Shown here piece by piece: positions 1-9,834 of a DNA stretch of 64,000 nt. Position 1 is the stretch's first letter. Every line of letters begins with the position of its first letter. The stretch comes from Pseudomonas sp. PIC25 (GTDB taxonomy: Bacteria > Pseudomonadota > Gammaproteobacteria > Pseudomonadales > Pseudomonadaceae), in contig NZ_MUJY01000090.1 in assembly GCF_002286785.1 (NCBI RefSeq), positions 1 through 64,000 on the forward strand. Reading direction: 5' to 3'. The translations under genes and the position numbers were made by a program. The notes under the pieces are model-generated. The model was not told the DNA's origin and ran no database searches. It worked only from the letters and a program-made list of their open reading frames with translations.

Positions 1-2
1 GC

Positions 3-92
3 ATCAAGGTGATCAAGCGCATGGCCTACGGCTACCGGGACAGCAGCTTCTTCTTCATGAAAATCAAAGCCGCTTTCCCCGGTAATCCGTGA
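3..92 (+). CDS. ISL3-family transposase, C-terminal end (partial)
   Basis: The frame is open from the window edge to a TGA at 90-92 and encodes about 29 residues, including KVIKRMAYGYRD and FFFMKIKAAFPG. This matches my memory of the very C-terminus of ISL3-family transposases. The body of the gene lies left of the window, so intactness cannot be judged. The call is supported by the inverted-repeat-like sequence that overlaps and follows the stop codon. It points toward the ssuF terminator and converges with ssuF. Confidence 0.7.
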   Translation: MKVIKRMAYGYRDSSFFFMKIKAAFPGNP

Positions 93-98
93 AGAACC
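72..98 (+). mobile_element. Terminal inverted repeat of the ISL3-type element
   Basis: The segment ends in AATCCGTGAAGAACC, directly followed by ATAAAAAA. The same arrangement occurs in inverse orientation at 17452-17486, after another terminator. ISL3 elements typically have ends of this GGTTCTTC kind and 8-bp AT-rich target duplications, so ATAAAAAA (99-106) may be the target copy. The other end of this element is outside the window. Confidence 0.55.
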
Positions 99-100
99 AT

Positions 101-135
101 AAAAAAAGGCGGGAGCCTGCCTCTAGCTTCCCGCC
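101..135 (-). terminator. ssuF: Rho-independent terminator of the ssu operon
   Basis: Read on the minus strand, a GGCGGGA/TCCCGCC stem (108-114 with 129-135) is followed by seven T residues. It lies 45 bases past the ssuF stop codon and closes the lsfA-ssu block. An IS end abuts the T-run. Confidence 0.85.
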
Positions 136-179
136 TCGAAAATATCGGCCGTTGTTCCGGCCGGCTGTGTCCTGTGTAC

Positions 180-395
180 TCAGAGCTTGGCGATGGATAC
201 CTCCGTGGATTTGACGAAGGCGATCACTTCGCTGCCGACGCCAAGCTCCAGTTCGCGCACCGAGCGGGTGGTGATCACCGAGGTGACGATTCCGGCGGCG
301 GTCTGCACGTCGATTTCCGAGAGCACGTCGCCTTCGATGATTTCCTTGATGGTGCCCCTGAACTGGTTGCGTACGTTGATGGCTTTGATGGTCAT
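180..395 (-). CDS. ssuF: SsuF, molybdopterin-binding-like (Mop/TOBE) protein
   Basis: This 71-residue protein consists of a single Mop/TOBE domain. It starts MTIKAINVRNQF and contains the conserved stretch GVGSEVIAFVKSTEV near the C-terminus. Such domains bind molybdate or other oxyanions. In pseudomonads SsuF is encoded at the end of the ssu operon and is needed for growth on some sulfonates, although its biochemical role is not settled. Here it is last in the minus-strand order E-A-D-C-B-F, 40 bases after ssuB, and is followed by a strong terminator. Length and position fit the family well. Confidence 0.9.
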   Translation of the reverse strand: MTIKAINVRNQFRGTIKEIIEGDVLSEIDVQTAAGIVTSVITTRSVRELELGVGSEVIAFVKSTEVSIAKL

Positions 396-435
396 GGTTT
401 CTCTCCTGAACGTGATGGATGCCGGGCATCCCTGG

Positions 436-1230
436 TCAAAGCGCCCAGCGCAGGTGCGTCGGGAGCGGTGAAGCGGTTTCCGGCGGAAGCGCCGGGTGGG
501 CGAGGACCCGTTCGAGCACGTTTGCTTCCAGCGCGGCGAAGGCCGCCGAGCCCCGCTGGCGCGGTCGCGGCAGGCGTACCGGCAGGTCGAGGCCGATTCG
601 GCCGTCCTCGATCAGGATCACCCGGTCAGCCAGGGCGATGGCTTCGCCGACGTCGTGGGTGACCAGCAGCACGGTGAAGCCATGGCGCTGCCAGAGGCGC
701 TCGATGAGTTGCTGCATTTCGATCCGGGTCAGGGCATCCAGCGCGCCGAGCGGTTCGTCGAGAAGCAACAGGCGCGGCCGGTGGATCAGGGCACGGGCCA
801 GGGCGACGCGCTGCTTCTGTCCTCCGGACAGGGCCGCCGGCCAGTCGCCCGCGCGGTCCGCCAGGCCGACCGCTTCCAGGGCTTCCAGGGCGCGCGGCCG
901 CCAATCGCCCGAGAGGCCCAGGCCAACGTTGTCGATCACCCGTTTCCAGGGCAGCAGACGCGCGTCCTGGAACATCAGGCGGATGTCTTCGCGGGCCTCG
1001 GCCAGGGCGCGCCTGCCGCTGCTGAGCTGGCCTGCGCCGGGGCTGTCGAGCCCGGCCAACAGGCGCAGCAGGGTGCTCTTGCCGCAGCCGCTGCGGCCGA
1101 CCACGGCGACGAACTGGCCGGCCGGGATCTGCAGGTCGATGCCATGCAGCACCCGGCGCTCGCCGAAGTCCCGGACGAGGCCGGACAGGCTCAGCGGCAG
1201 GCCGTGGTGCAGGTTGTGCAGGGCGGTCAT
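436..1230 (-). CDS. ssuB: SsuB, sulfonate ABC transporter ATPase
   Basis: This 264-residue cytoplasmic ATPase powers sulfonate import with SsuA and SsuC. The Walker A motif GRSGCGKST is at residues 45-53, the signature LSGGQKQR around 134-141, and Walker B LLLLDEP around 154-160, followed by a D-loop and a switch His (VTHD). The start ATG overlaps the ssuC stop codon in an ATGA arrangement, so translation is probably coupled. Nitrate and taurine ATPases are close relatives. The neighbouring monooxygenase ssuD and binding protein ssuA decide the assignment. Confidence 0.95.
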   Translation of the reverse strand: MTALHNLHHGLPLSLSGLVRDFGERRVLHGIDLQIPAGQFVAVVGRSGCGKSTLLRLLAGLDSPGAGQLSSGRRALAEAREDIRLMFQDARLLPWKRVIDNVGLGLSGDWRPRALEALEAVGLADRAGDWPAALSGGQKQRVALARALIHRPRLLLLDEPLGALDALTRIEMQQLIERLWQRHGFTVLLVTHDVGEAIALADRVILIEDGRIGLDLPVRLPRPRQRGSAAFAALEANVLERVLAHPALPPETASPLPTHLRWAL

Positions 1231-2012
1231 GGATTACCTCCGTGGGGCTGGTAGGCCGGGTGCCAGCGCAGCCAGGCGCGTTCCAGGGCGCGGGCAGCGA
1301 GGTCGGCGAGCTTGCCGAGCACGGCGTAGAGCAGGATCGCCAGCACCACGATGTCGGTCTGCAGGAATTCCCGCGCATTCATCGCCAGGTAGCCGATGCC
1401 GGCGTTGGCCGAGATGGTTTCGGCGACGATCAGGGTCAACCACATGAAGCCGAGGGCGAAGCGCACGCCGACCAGGATCGATGGCAACGCGCCAGGGAGG
1501 ATGACCGCGCGGAACAGGGCGAAGCCGGAGAGGCCGTAGCTGCGCGCCATTTCCACCAGGGCCGGGTCGACGTTGCGGATGCCGTGGTAGGTATTGAGGT
1601 AGATCGGGAACAGCGTGCCGAGGGCGACCAGGAAGATCTTCGCCGTCTCGTCGATGCCGAACCACAGGATGACCAGTGGGATCAACGCCAGGTGCGGGAT
1701 GTTGCGGATCATCTGCACCGAGCTGTCCAGCAGCCGCTCGCCCCAGCGCGACAAGCCGGTGATGAAACCGAGCAGCAGGCCGAGCCCGCCGCCGATGAGA
1801 AAACCGATGGCCGCGCGCTGGCTACTGACGGCCAGGTGGGTCCAGAGCTCGCCGCTGGCCACCTGCGCCCAGCCGGCTTCCAGCACAGCGCTGGGGGCCG
1901 GAAGGATACGGCTGGACAGCCAGCCGCCGGCCACCGCGGTCTGCCAGAGCGCCAGCAGGGCGATGGGCAGCGCCCAGGGGGCCAGGCGCTGGCTGAGGGA
2001 ATGGAGGGTCAT
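1227..2012 (-). CDS. ssuC: SsuC, sulfonate ABC transporter permease
   Basis: This is an inner-membrane permease of about 261 residues with several hydrophobic segments and the ABC permease EAA-type loop (residues near [12 protein letters not shown], about two thirds along). I place the start at the ATG of MTLHSLSQ because GGGAG precedes it by a normal distance. A longer upstream reading would begin inside a repeat-like intergenic stretch and adds residues with no membrane or family character. It works with SsuB and SsuA to import alkanesulfonates when sulfate is scarce. Confidence 0.93.
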   Translation of the reverse strand: MTLHSLSQRLAPWALPIALLALWQTAVAGGWLSSRILPAPSAVLEAGWAQVASGELWTHLAVSSQRAAIGFLIGGGLGLLLGFITGLSRWGERLLDSSVQMIRNIPHLALIPLVILWFGIDETAKIFLVALGTLFPIYLNTYHGIRNVDPALVEMARSYGLSGFALFRAVILPGALPSILVGVRFALGFMWLTLIVAETISANAGIGYLAMNAREFLQTDIVVLAILLYAVLGKLADLAARALERAWLRWHPAYQPHGGNP

Positions 2013-2186
2013 AATGTGCTCCCGGTCAGTCTTGTCGTTGGGTGTGGGGCTGAGACTCCACCCCTCACCCCGGCCCTTTCCCAGAAGGGCGAGGAGTTGG
2101 TGCGCGTGGGGCTTGAATCGGGGCGGGATGCTTGGGTGAACGCGGTCCACCGCTCCTCACTCCTCACCTCTCACTCCCCACCCCCT
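2013..2186. repeat. ssuD-ssuC intergenic segment with repeat-like C-rich motif
   Basis: The 174 bases between ssuD and ssuC contain CCTCACCCCGGCCC and an imperfect copy nearby, around 2063-2095. This C-rich motif recurs in Pseudomonas intergenic DNA. No gene or promoter is evident, so ssuC is probably read through from ssuD. Confidence 0.4.
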
Positions 2187-3335
2187 TCAACTCGCTGCCG
2201 CCGTCTTGGGCAGGATGTCATTGGCGACCATCTCGCCGAAGGGGCTGACGTAGCCGCGTGCCGGTACTTGGCTGGGCTGGGCCAGGTCCAGGTGTGGGAA
2301 CAGTAGTTCGGCGACGCGGTAGGCCTCTTCCAGGTGCGGGTAGCCGGAGAAGATGAAGGTGTCGATGCCCAGGTCGGCGTACTCGCGGACGCGTTCGGCC
2401 ACGGTCGCCCCGGAGCCGACCAGGGCGGTGCCGGCGCCGCCGCGTACCAGGCCGACCCCGGCCCAGAGGTTGGGTGCGACTTCCAGCTTGTCGCGCTTGC
2501 CGTTGTGCAGCGCGGCCATGCGCCGCTGGCCTACCGAGTCGAAGCGCGCGAGGGATGCCTGGGCGCGGGCGATGGTGTCGTCGTCCAGGTGGCTGATCAG
2601 GCGATCCGCGGCCCGCCAGGCCTCTTCGTCGGTTTCCCGGACGATGACGTGCAGGCGAATACCGAAGCGCACCTGGCGGCCCCGGGCGGCAGCTTTCTCG
2701 CGCACCTGGGCGATCTTCTCGGCCACCGCGGCCGGCGGTTCGCCCCAGGTCAGGTACAGCTCCACCTGCTCGGCGGCGAGGTCCTGCGCCGCATCCGAGG
2801 AGCCGCCGAAGTACAGCGGCGGGCGCGGTTGCTGGATCGGCGGGTAAAGCAGCTTGGCGCCCTTCACCCGGAGGTGCTTGCCGTCGTAATCCACCACCTC
2901 GCCCTCCAGCACGCGGCGCCAGATGCGGGTGAACTCCACCGAAGCTTCATAGCGCTCGGCGTGGGACAGGTCGAGGCCGTCGCCGGCCAATTCGTCCGGG
3001 TCGCCGCCAGTGACCAGGTTGAACAGCGCCCGGCCGTTGGACAGCCGGTCCAGGGTCGCCGCCTGGCGTGCGGCCACGGTGGGTGAGACGACGCCGGGGC
3101 GCAGCGCGACCAGGAATTTCAGACGCTGGGTCACCGGGATCAGCGAGGCGGCCACCAGCCAGGAATCCTCGCAGGAGCGGCCGGTGGGGATCAGCACGCC
3201 GCCAAAGCCGAGCCGGTCGGCGGCCTGGGCGATCTGCGAAAGGTAGCCGTGGTCGACCGCGCGTGCACCTTCGGCGGTGCCGAGGTAGTGGCCGTCGCCA
3301 TGGGTGGGCAGGAACCAGAACACATTGAGGCTCAT
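2187..3335 (-). CDS. ssuD: SsuD, FMNH2-dependent alkanesulfonate monooxygenase
   Basis: At 382 residues this is the usual length for SsuD, a luciferase-fold enzyme that uses reduced FMN and oxygen to split alkanesulfonates into an aldehyde and sulfite. Visible family features are the start [19 protein letters not shown], the FNLVTGGDP segment near residue 110, and the C-terminal [17 protein letters not shown]. The reduced flavin comes from SsuE, encoded two genes upstream. An AGGAGAATTCCCC ribosome site precedes the ATG. The closest alternative family, dimethyl sulfone monooxygenase, is less likely in this context. Confidence 0.95.
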   Translation of the reverse strand: MSLNVFWFLPTHGDGHYLGTAEGARAVDHGYLSQIAQAADRLGFGGVLIPTGRSCEDSWLVAASLIPVTQRLKFLVALRPGVVSPTVAARQAATLDRLSNGRALFNLVTGGDPDELAGDGLDLSHAERYEASVEFTRIWRRVLEGEVVDYDGKHLRVKGAKLLYPPIQQPRPPLYFGGSSDAAQDLAAEQVELYLTWGEPPAAVAEKIAQVREKAAARGRQVRFGIRLHVIVRETDEEAWRAADRLISHLDDDTIARAQASLARFDSVGQRRMAALHNGKRDKLEVAPNLWAGVGLVRGGAGTALVGSGATVAERVREYADLGIDTFIFSGYPHLEEAYRVAELLFPHLDLAQPSQVPARGYVSPFGEMVANDILPKTAAAS

Positions 3336-3355
3336 GGGGAATTCTCCTTATTCGC

Positions 3356-4330
3356 TCAGAGAGCGGTGCGCGCGGCGGTGGCCTGGGCCGGGGGCGTCCA
3401 GACGCGCTCGGCGATGCTCACGGATTTCGGGATCAGCTTGAGGGCGGCGAAGGTGTCGGCGATGCGCTGTTGCTCGGCGATCACGCGCGTATCGAGGAAC
3501 TGGGCGCCATGGCCCTTGCGCAGCACCGCCTGGCGGGTGATCTCGGTTGACAGCCCGAGCAACGGTGCGACCAGCTCGGTGGCGGCGTCGGGGTTGGCGC
3601 GGGTCCACTCGCCGATGGCGCGGATTTCCTCCACCAGCACGGCGATCACCTCGGGGTGGCGTTCGGCATAAGGCCGGGCGGCCAGGTAGAACTGGTGGTT
3701 GCTCACCAGTCCGTTGCCGTCGCGCAGGATACGTGCCTGTAACTGGTGCTCGGCGGCGGCCTGGAACGGGTCCCAGATCACCCAGGCGTCCACGCTGCCG
3801 CGTTCGAAGGCGGCACGGGCATCGGCAGGTGGCAGGTACACCGGGGTGACGTCACGGCTCGACAGGCCGGCGTCTTCCAGCGCGCGGACCAGCAGGTAGT
3901 GGACGTTGGAGCCTTTGTTGAGAGCGATCTTCTTGCCCTTCAGCTCGGCCACCGAGCGGAGCGGCGAGTCCTTGGAAACGAGGATGGCTTCGCCGCTGGG
4001 CGCCGGCGGCTCATAGGCGACGTAGACCAGGTCCGCCCCCGCCGCCTGGGCAAAGATCGGCGGTGCCTCGCCGGTGGTGCCGAAGTCGATGGAGCCGACG
4101 TTCAATCCTTCGAGCAACTGCGGGCCGGCCGGGAACTCGGTCCATTGCACCTCGATGCCCTTGTCGGCGAGACGCTTCTCCAGCGTGCCGCTGGCCTTGA
4201 GCAGCACCAGGCTGCCGTATTTCTGGTAGCCGATCCGCAGGGGTTCGGCCTGTGCGTGGATGATTGCGCCGAAAGACAGGGCCGCGGCAAACAGGGCGAC
4301 CAGACTCCGACGCAAAGTGATGGTGCGCAT
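3356..4330 (-). CDS. ssuA: SsuA, periplasmic sulfonate-binding protein
   Basis: This is a 324-residue binding protein. A signal peptide ends near residue 28 (Leu/Ala-rich core, then AQAEPLRIGYQK), and the mature part is a type II binding fold. LRIGYQKYGSLVLLK opens the mature domain as in aliphatic sulfonate-binding proteins. It delivers substrate to SsuBC. It lies between ssuE and ssuD with about 20 bases to ssuD. The ATG is preceded by AGGAGAGGCGCC. Confidence 0.93.
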   Translation of the reverse strand: MRTITLRRSLVALFAAALSFGAIIHAQAEPLRIGYQKYGSLVLLKASGTLEKRLADKGIEVQWTEFPAGPQLLEGLNVGSIDFGTTGEAPPIFAQAAGADLVYVAYEPPAPSGEAILVSKDSPLRSVAELKGKKIALNKGSNVHYLLVRALEDAGLSSRDVTPVYLPPADARAAFERGSVDAWVIWDPFQAAAEHQLQARILRDGNGLVSNHQFYLAARPYAERHPEVIAVLVEEIRAIGEWTRANPDAATELVAPLLGLSTEITRQAVLRKGHGAQFLDTRVIAEQQRIADTFAALKLIPKSVSIAERVWTPPAQATAARTAL

Positions 4331-4454
4331 GGCGCCTCTCCTTTGCTGTGTGTCAGGGATTCCTGCTTGCCCGTTGGCGGGCCAGTAAGGCTTTTTCTAG
4401 CGGTAAGCCGATGGGCTTTGGCTTGAGGTTTATAGCTTGCCGCTCGTAGCTGCT

Positions 4455-5048
4455 TTAAATACTCCAACGGGCCGTTGCCAGCCGTTCGCTCAACAGGTGG
4501 GCTTCCAGTGGACGCGGGCGGCGGGCGAGGGCGGCGAGCAGTTGCTCCGTCGCTTCGTCCAGGCGCGTGCCCAGTTCTTCGTCGAAACTCGCCGGCAGGC
4601 CACCGTCCGGGTAGGTGATTTGCCCGTCGGTGGCGAATACGCCGGCGAGCAGCTCCTGGGCCTTGAGCGCCGCCAGCACCGGTTTCAGTGCGTAGTCCAC
4701 TGCCAGCAGATGGGCCTGGCTGCCGGCGCTGGCCAGTGGCAGGACTACCTTGTGCGCCAGGGCGCGCTCCGGTAGCAGATCGAGCAACACCTTGAGCGCG
4801 CCGGCGAAGGAGGCCTTGTACACCGGCGTCGAGACCACCAGGCCGTCGGCGCTGGCGATCAACGTTTGCAGATACTGCACGGCGGGGCTGTCGAAGCGGG
4901 CGTGGAGCAGGTCCTCGGCGGAAAAATCGCGGACCCGCAGCAGGCTGGTTTCCACCTGCCGCGCCTCCAGCCGCTCACGCACGCGACCCAGCAGCAACTC
5001 GCTGCGCGAGCGCGCCGACGGGCTGCCGGAAAGCAGGACGACATGCAT
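4455..5048 (-). CDS. ssuE: SsuE, NAD(P)H-dependent FMN reductase
   Basis: A 197-residue flavodoxin-fold reductase that supplies FMNH2 to SsuD. The N-terminus [20 protein letters not shown] holds the phosphate-binding GSPS loop, and the [22 protein letters not shown] segment (about 95-120) is typical of SsuE. The gene follows lsfA by nine bases and precedes ssuA by 124 bases, which leaves room for an internal promoter, though none is obvious. Confidence 0.93.
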   Translation of the reverse strand: MHVVLLSGSPSARSRSELLLGRVRERLEARQVETSLLRVRDFSAEDLLHARFDSPAVQYLQTLIASADGLVVSTPVYKASFAGALKVLLDLLPERALAHKVVLPLASAGSQAHLLAVDYALKPVLAALKAQELLAGVFATDGQITYPDGGLPASFDEELGTRLDEATEQLLAALARRPRPLEAHLLSERLATARWSI

Positions 5049-5057
5049 CTCGACGCC

Positions 5058-5696
5058 TCACTTGTTCGGTTGCGGGGTGAGCCGCAGGTAGGGGCGCACG
5101 GCGCGGTAGCCCTTGGGGAAGCGCTGGCGGATTTCGTCTTCGTCCTTCAGTGAAGGCACGATCACCACGTCGTCGCCGTCCTGCCAGTTGGCCGGTGTCG
5201 CCACCTTGTGCGAGTCGGTGAGTTGCAGTGAATCGATGACCCGCAGGATCTCGTGGAAGTTGCGCCCCGTGCTGGCCGGGTAGGTGATGATCAGGCGAAT
5301 CTTCTTGTTCGGGTCGATAACGAACAGCGAACGCACGGTGAGGGTATCGCTGGCGTTCGGGTGGATCAGGTCGTAGAGGTCGGACACCGTGCGGTCGGCG
5401 TCGGCGAGGATCGGGAAGTTGACTGTGGTGCCCTGGGTTTCGTTGATGTCATCGATCCAGCGCACATGCGAGTCCACCGGGTCCACCGAGAGCGCGATGG
5501 CCTTGACGTTGCGGGCGGTGAATTCGTCTTTCAGCTTGGCGGTGAAGCCCAGCTCGGTGGTGCATACCGGGGTGAAGTCGGCGGGGTGGGAGAACAGCAC
5601 GCCCCAGCTATCGCCCAGCCACTCATGGAAACGGATCGGGCCCTGGCTGGAATCCTGTTCGAAGTCGGGGGCAGTATCGCCGAGTCTGAGGCTCAT
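5058..5696 (-). CDS. lsfA: LsfA, 1-Cys peroxiredoxin
   Basis: A 212-residue Prx6-type peroxiredoxin. The peroxidatic Cys is residue 45 in PADFTPVCTTELG, and the C-terminal half (KKIRLIITYPASTGRNFHEILR) is the long Prx6 tail. I see no resolving-Cys motif. LsfA is induced by sulfate starvation in pseudomonads and protects against peroxide, in line with flavin monooxygenase activity encoded next door. It is the first gene of the minus-strand block, and AGGAG stands 7 bases before the ATG. An unusually AT-rich upstream region carries a perfect inverted repeat at 5759-5788. Confidence 0.93.
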   Translation of the reverse strand: MSLRLGDTAPDFEQDSSQGPIRFHEWLGDSWGVLFSHPADFTPVCTTELGFTAKLKDEFTARNVKAIALSVDPVDSHVRWIDDINETQGTTVNFPILADADRTVSDLYDLIHPNASDTLTVRSLFVIDPNKKIRLIITYPASTGRNFHEILRVIDSLQLTDSHKVATPANWQDGDDVVIVPSLKDEDEIRQRFPKGYRAVRPYLRLTPQPNK

Positions 5697-5758
5697 GGGG
5701 TGCTCCTGCGGTGAATGTGTTGGGAGGGCTCACTATGTACAGGCGCGATTCAAATTAA

Positions 5759-5788
5759 AAAGAATAAATATAAATTTATTTATTCTTT
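5759..5788. promoter_or_regulatory. lsfA: AT-rich 12-bp inverted repeat upstream of lsfA
   Basis: AAAGAATAAATA (5759-5770) and TATTTATTCTTT (5777-5788) form a perfect inverted repeat around a 6-base spacer, about 63-92 bases before the lsfA start. The surrounding stretch 5750-5805 is almost pure A/T in an otherwise GC-rich region. It may be an operator or upstream promoter element for the sulfur-starvation operon. The binding protein is unknown; CysB is a possible candidate from pathway knowledge only. Confidence 0.45.
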
Positions 5789-5840
5789 ATTGTTATTTAA
5801 GTGGGCTTCGTGCTCATCCTTGAGCACGCGCTCCATTCAC

Positions 5841-8012
<2,172 letters not shown>

Positions 8013-8014
8013 AG

Positions 8015-8233
8015 TCAGTTCCTGTCGCCGTCCTTGGAGTGATGGCCACCGTGGGAGTGACCGAACAGGTGCAGCAGCGGGCACAGCAGCAGAATCAGAT
8101 AGGGCAGCGCCTGGGATAGATGGCCGTAATGCTCGCGGGCCAGGTAGAACAGGGCGATGACCAGCAGCATGCCCAGCACGATGCCGGGCCGGCTGCGCCA
8201 GAACGGTGGGGGCGGGGTGGAAGAAGGGCTCAT
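8015..8233 (-). CDS. DUF2933 small membrane protein
   Basis: A 72-residue protein with two hydrophobic segments (about 17-30 and 42-58) and a His-rich tail ([13 protein letters not shown]). This is the layout of the DUF2933 family, commonly found in copper and silver resistance clusters; its function is not known. It ends two bases before the ATPase start, so the two are almost certainly cotranscribed. The terminal histidines suggest metal contact, which is inference. Confidence 0.75.
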   Translation of the reverse strand: MSPSSTPPPPFWRSRPGIVLGMLLVIALFYLAREHYGHLSQALPYLILLLCPLLHLFGHSHGGHHSKDGDRN

Positions 8234-8305
8234 GGCTGCTCCTGTGCCGGAAGCTCCCGGCCGCCGCGGCGTGCACGCCGCTACGGCCGGGAACTTCCGC
8301 GTGGT

Positions 8306-8713
8306 TCAAGGGTTGGTCGGCTGCTTCATCATGTCCGACTGCTGATCCATCATCTTCATCATCATGTTCATCATTCCTATGCCGCCGCCCATGCCCCCGC
8401 CCTTGCCGCCGGACATGCCCATTCCCATGCCCATTCCCGGGCAATTGTTCTGCAGCATGGCCATGCCTTCCCGCATCGCCTGCATGCCCTCCTGCATCGC
8501 GGCCTGGCGTTCGGCCGGGGTCTTGGCGGCGGCGATCCTGTCGTGGATGGCCTGCATTTTCTGCATCTGTTCGGTCATGGCCTGATCCTGCGCGGGGGCG
8601 GCGTCTGTCGGTGCCGCCGGGGTCTGTTCGGGATGGTGTTCGTCGACGGCCAGGGCGAACAACGGGCTGCCGATCAAGAGGGCGGCGACGAGTGCTTTGA
8701 CGGGTGTGTTCAT
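8306..8713 (-). CDS. Met-rich periplasmic protein, probable copper binder
   Basis: A 135-residue protein with a clear signal peptide ([20 protein letters not shown], cut near residue 22). A helical region of repeated MQ/MR spacing (about 46-92) precedes a Gly/Met-rich tail with runs such as GMGMGMGM and MMNMMMKMM. It contains 23 methionines. Met-rich tails of this kind bind Cu(I) in periplasmic handling proteins. The family is not one I can name with certainty. It lies between the DUF2933 gene and the small His/Cys protein and is presumably part of the copper operon. Confidence 0.7.
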   Translation of the reverse strand: MNTPVKALVAALLIGSPLFALAVDEHHPEQTPAAPTDAAPAQDQAMTEQMQKMQAIHDRIAAAKTPAERQAAMQEGMQAMREGMAMLQNNCPGMGMGMGMSGGKGGGMGGGIGMMNMMMKMMDQQSDMMKQPTNP

Positions 8714-8814
8714 GGTGAATCTCCAGAAAGTGAGGAGTCAGCGGGTAACCGGCCACCTGCATGCAGCGCAGCCGGGCAGGAGCGGCCGGAAACTCCGGCA
8801 CGCCGGGAGGGGTT

Positions 8815-9204
8815 TCAATCGTTGAAGCGGACGAAGCGCAAGCGGGCAGGGGGCGCCGGCGGAGCCGGAAGCTGCAAGGCGAGGAAGGCGAACGGCAAGG
8901 TGCCGCGCGCGACGATCGGCAACGCGGGCAGCAGCAGTACCGCCCAGAGGGCGTGACCGAGGGAGAGCAGGGACAGGGAGGACAGTAGCGACACGGAGGT
9001 GTCTTCGCAGAATTGCAGGCAACCGCTGGCGTGCGCGGCGTGGTCATGATCAGGCCCGGCGTGTTCGAGCAGCGCATGGCCGGCAGCCGGATCATGGGGC
9101 GGTTGGCTCAGGCAGCCCTGGCCCGCGGCCACCGCAAAGGCCAACAGCCAGAGCACCAGGGCCAGGCGTATCAGCTGCGGCAGGCGGTTGCGAAACCAAG
9201 TCAT
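8815..9204 (-). CDS. Small His/Cys-containing membrane protein at the head of the copper operon
   Basis: About 129 residues starting [13 protein letters not shown], with a hydrophobic N-terminal segment (12-30). The stretch [20 protein letters not shown] is followed by CLQFCEDTS, and then a second long hydrophobic segment. The His/Cys block between two membrane segments looks like a periplasmic metal-binding loop, similar in layout to DUF2946-type proteins of copper clusters, but I cannot assign it firmly. I prefer this start to a longer reading (to 9294) because the extension crosses the Anr-type box. Ribosome site: GGAAT before the ATG. Confidence 0.6.
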   Translation of the reverse strand: MTWFRNRLPQLIRLALVLWLLAFAVAAGQGCLSQPPHDPAAGHALLEHAGPDHDHAAHASGCLQFCEDTSVSLLSSLSLLSLGHALWAVLLLPALPIVARGTLPFAFLALQLPAPPAPPARLRFVRFND

Positions 9205-9259
9205 TCCGCGATTCCTTTTCGACGATGGTTCGAACTTACAGCATGGCTCATCCGGGCCA

Positions 9260-9273
9260 TTGATCCACATCAA
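9260..9273. promoter_or_regulatory. Anr/FNR-type box
   Basis: TTGATCCACATCAA matches the FNR/Anr consensus TTGAT-N4-ATCAA exactly. It lies 56-69 bases before the copper-operon start at 9204 (minus strand), a distance compatible with a class II activator site. It is also 117 bases before the EthD gene on the plus strand. Most likely it links the copper operon to low-oxygen control. Confidence 0.7.
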
Positions 9274-9390
9274 GCGTGGATCGGGACTGTGCACTGCGCC
9301 ATGTGCCGACCGAGGGGCGGAAGCAGTGCTATGGTGACTGGCCGGCCGCTTCGTCGTGCCGGTTCATCGAGGACTTTCCAAGGAGTAGCC

Positions 9391-9714
9391 ATGATTCGCG
9401 TCACCGTCTCCTATGCCGCCCGCGAAGGCGCGCGTTTCGACCACGCTTACTACCAGAACCGGCATGCCGCGCTGATTCGCGAGCACCTCGGTGCGCACGG
9501 TCTGCGCCGGCTGGAGATCGACCAGGCGCTGTCCGACGCCGCCGGTAACCCGGCCCCGGTGGTTGCGGCGGCCCACATGCTCTTCGACGACGTTGCCGCG
9601 TTCCAGGCGGCGATGGCGGCTGGCGGGCAACCGTTGATGGCCGATGTCGCCAATTACACGGATATCGAGCCGCAGATTCTGATCAGCCAGGTTCACGTCG
9701 CCTTCGAGGGCTGA
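9391..9714 (+). CDS. EthD-family protein
   Basis: A 107-residue ferredoxin-like-fold protein. MIRVTVSYAAREGARFDHAYYQNRH carries the YYxxxH pattern of the EthD family. Its roles vary from ether degradation accessory to unknown. AGGAG stands 5 bases before the ATG; a longer upstream reading has no ribosome site. It is transcribed away from the copper operon and is followed by a REP pair, so it is probably monocistronic. The substrate cannot be inferred. Confidence 0.75.
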   Translation: MIRVTVSYAAREGARFDHAYYQNRHAALIREHLGAHGLRRLEIDQALSDAAGNPAPVVAAAHMLFDDVAAFQAAMAAGGQPLMADVANYTDIEPQILISQVHVAFEG

Positions 9715-9733
9715 AGGCGAGACGGCTTACGCT

Positions 9734-9805
9734 CGTAGCCCGAATAAGCCTTGGCGCAATCCGGGAAATCGCCCCCGGATTGCGCTTCGCTTATCCGGGC
9801 TACGG
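9734..9805. repeat. REP-type inverted pair
   Basis: CGTAGCCCGAATAAGCC and GGCGCAATCCGGG on one side pair with CCGGATTGCGC and GCTTATCCGGGCTACG on the other, forming a long imperfect palindrome. A near copy occurs at 23286-23358. It lies between two convergent genes, the usual place for Pseudomonas REP elements. Confidence 0.8.
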
Positions 9806-9834
9806 AGTCAGGTCGTCATGCGGCTGGCGTTGTG

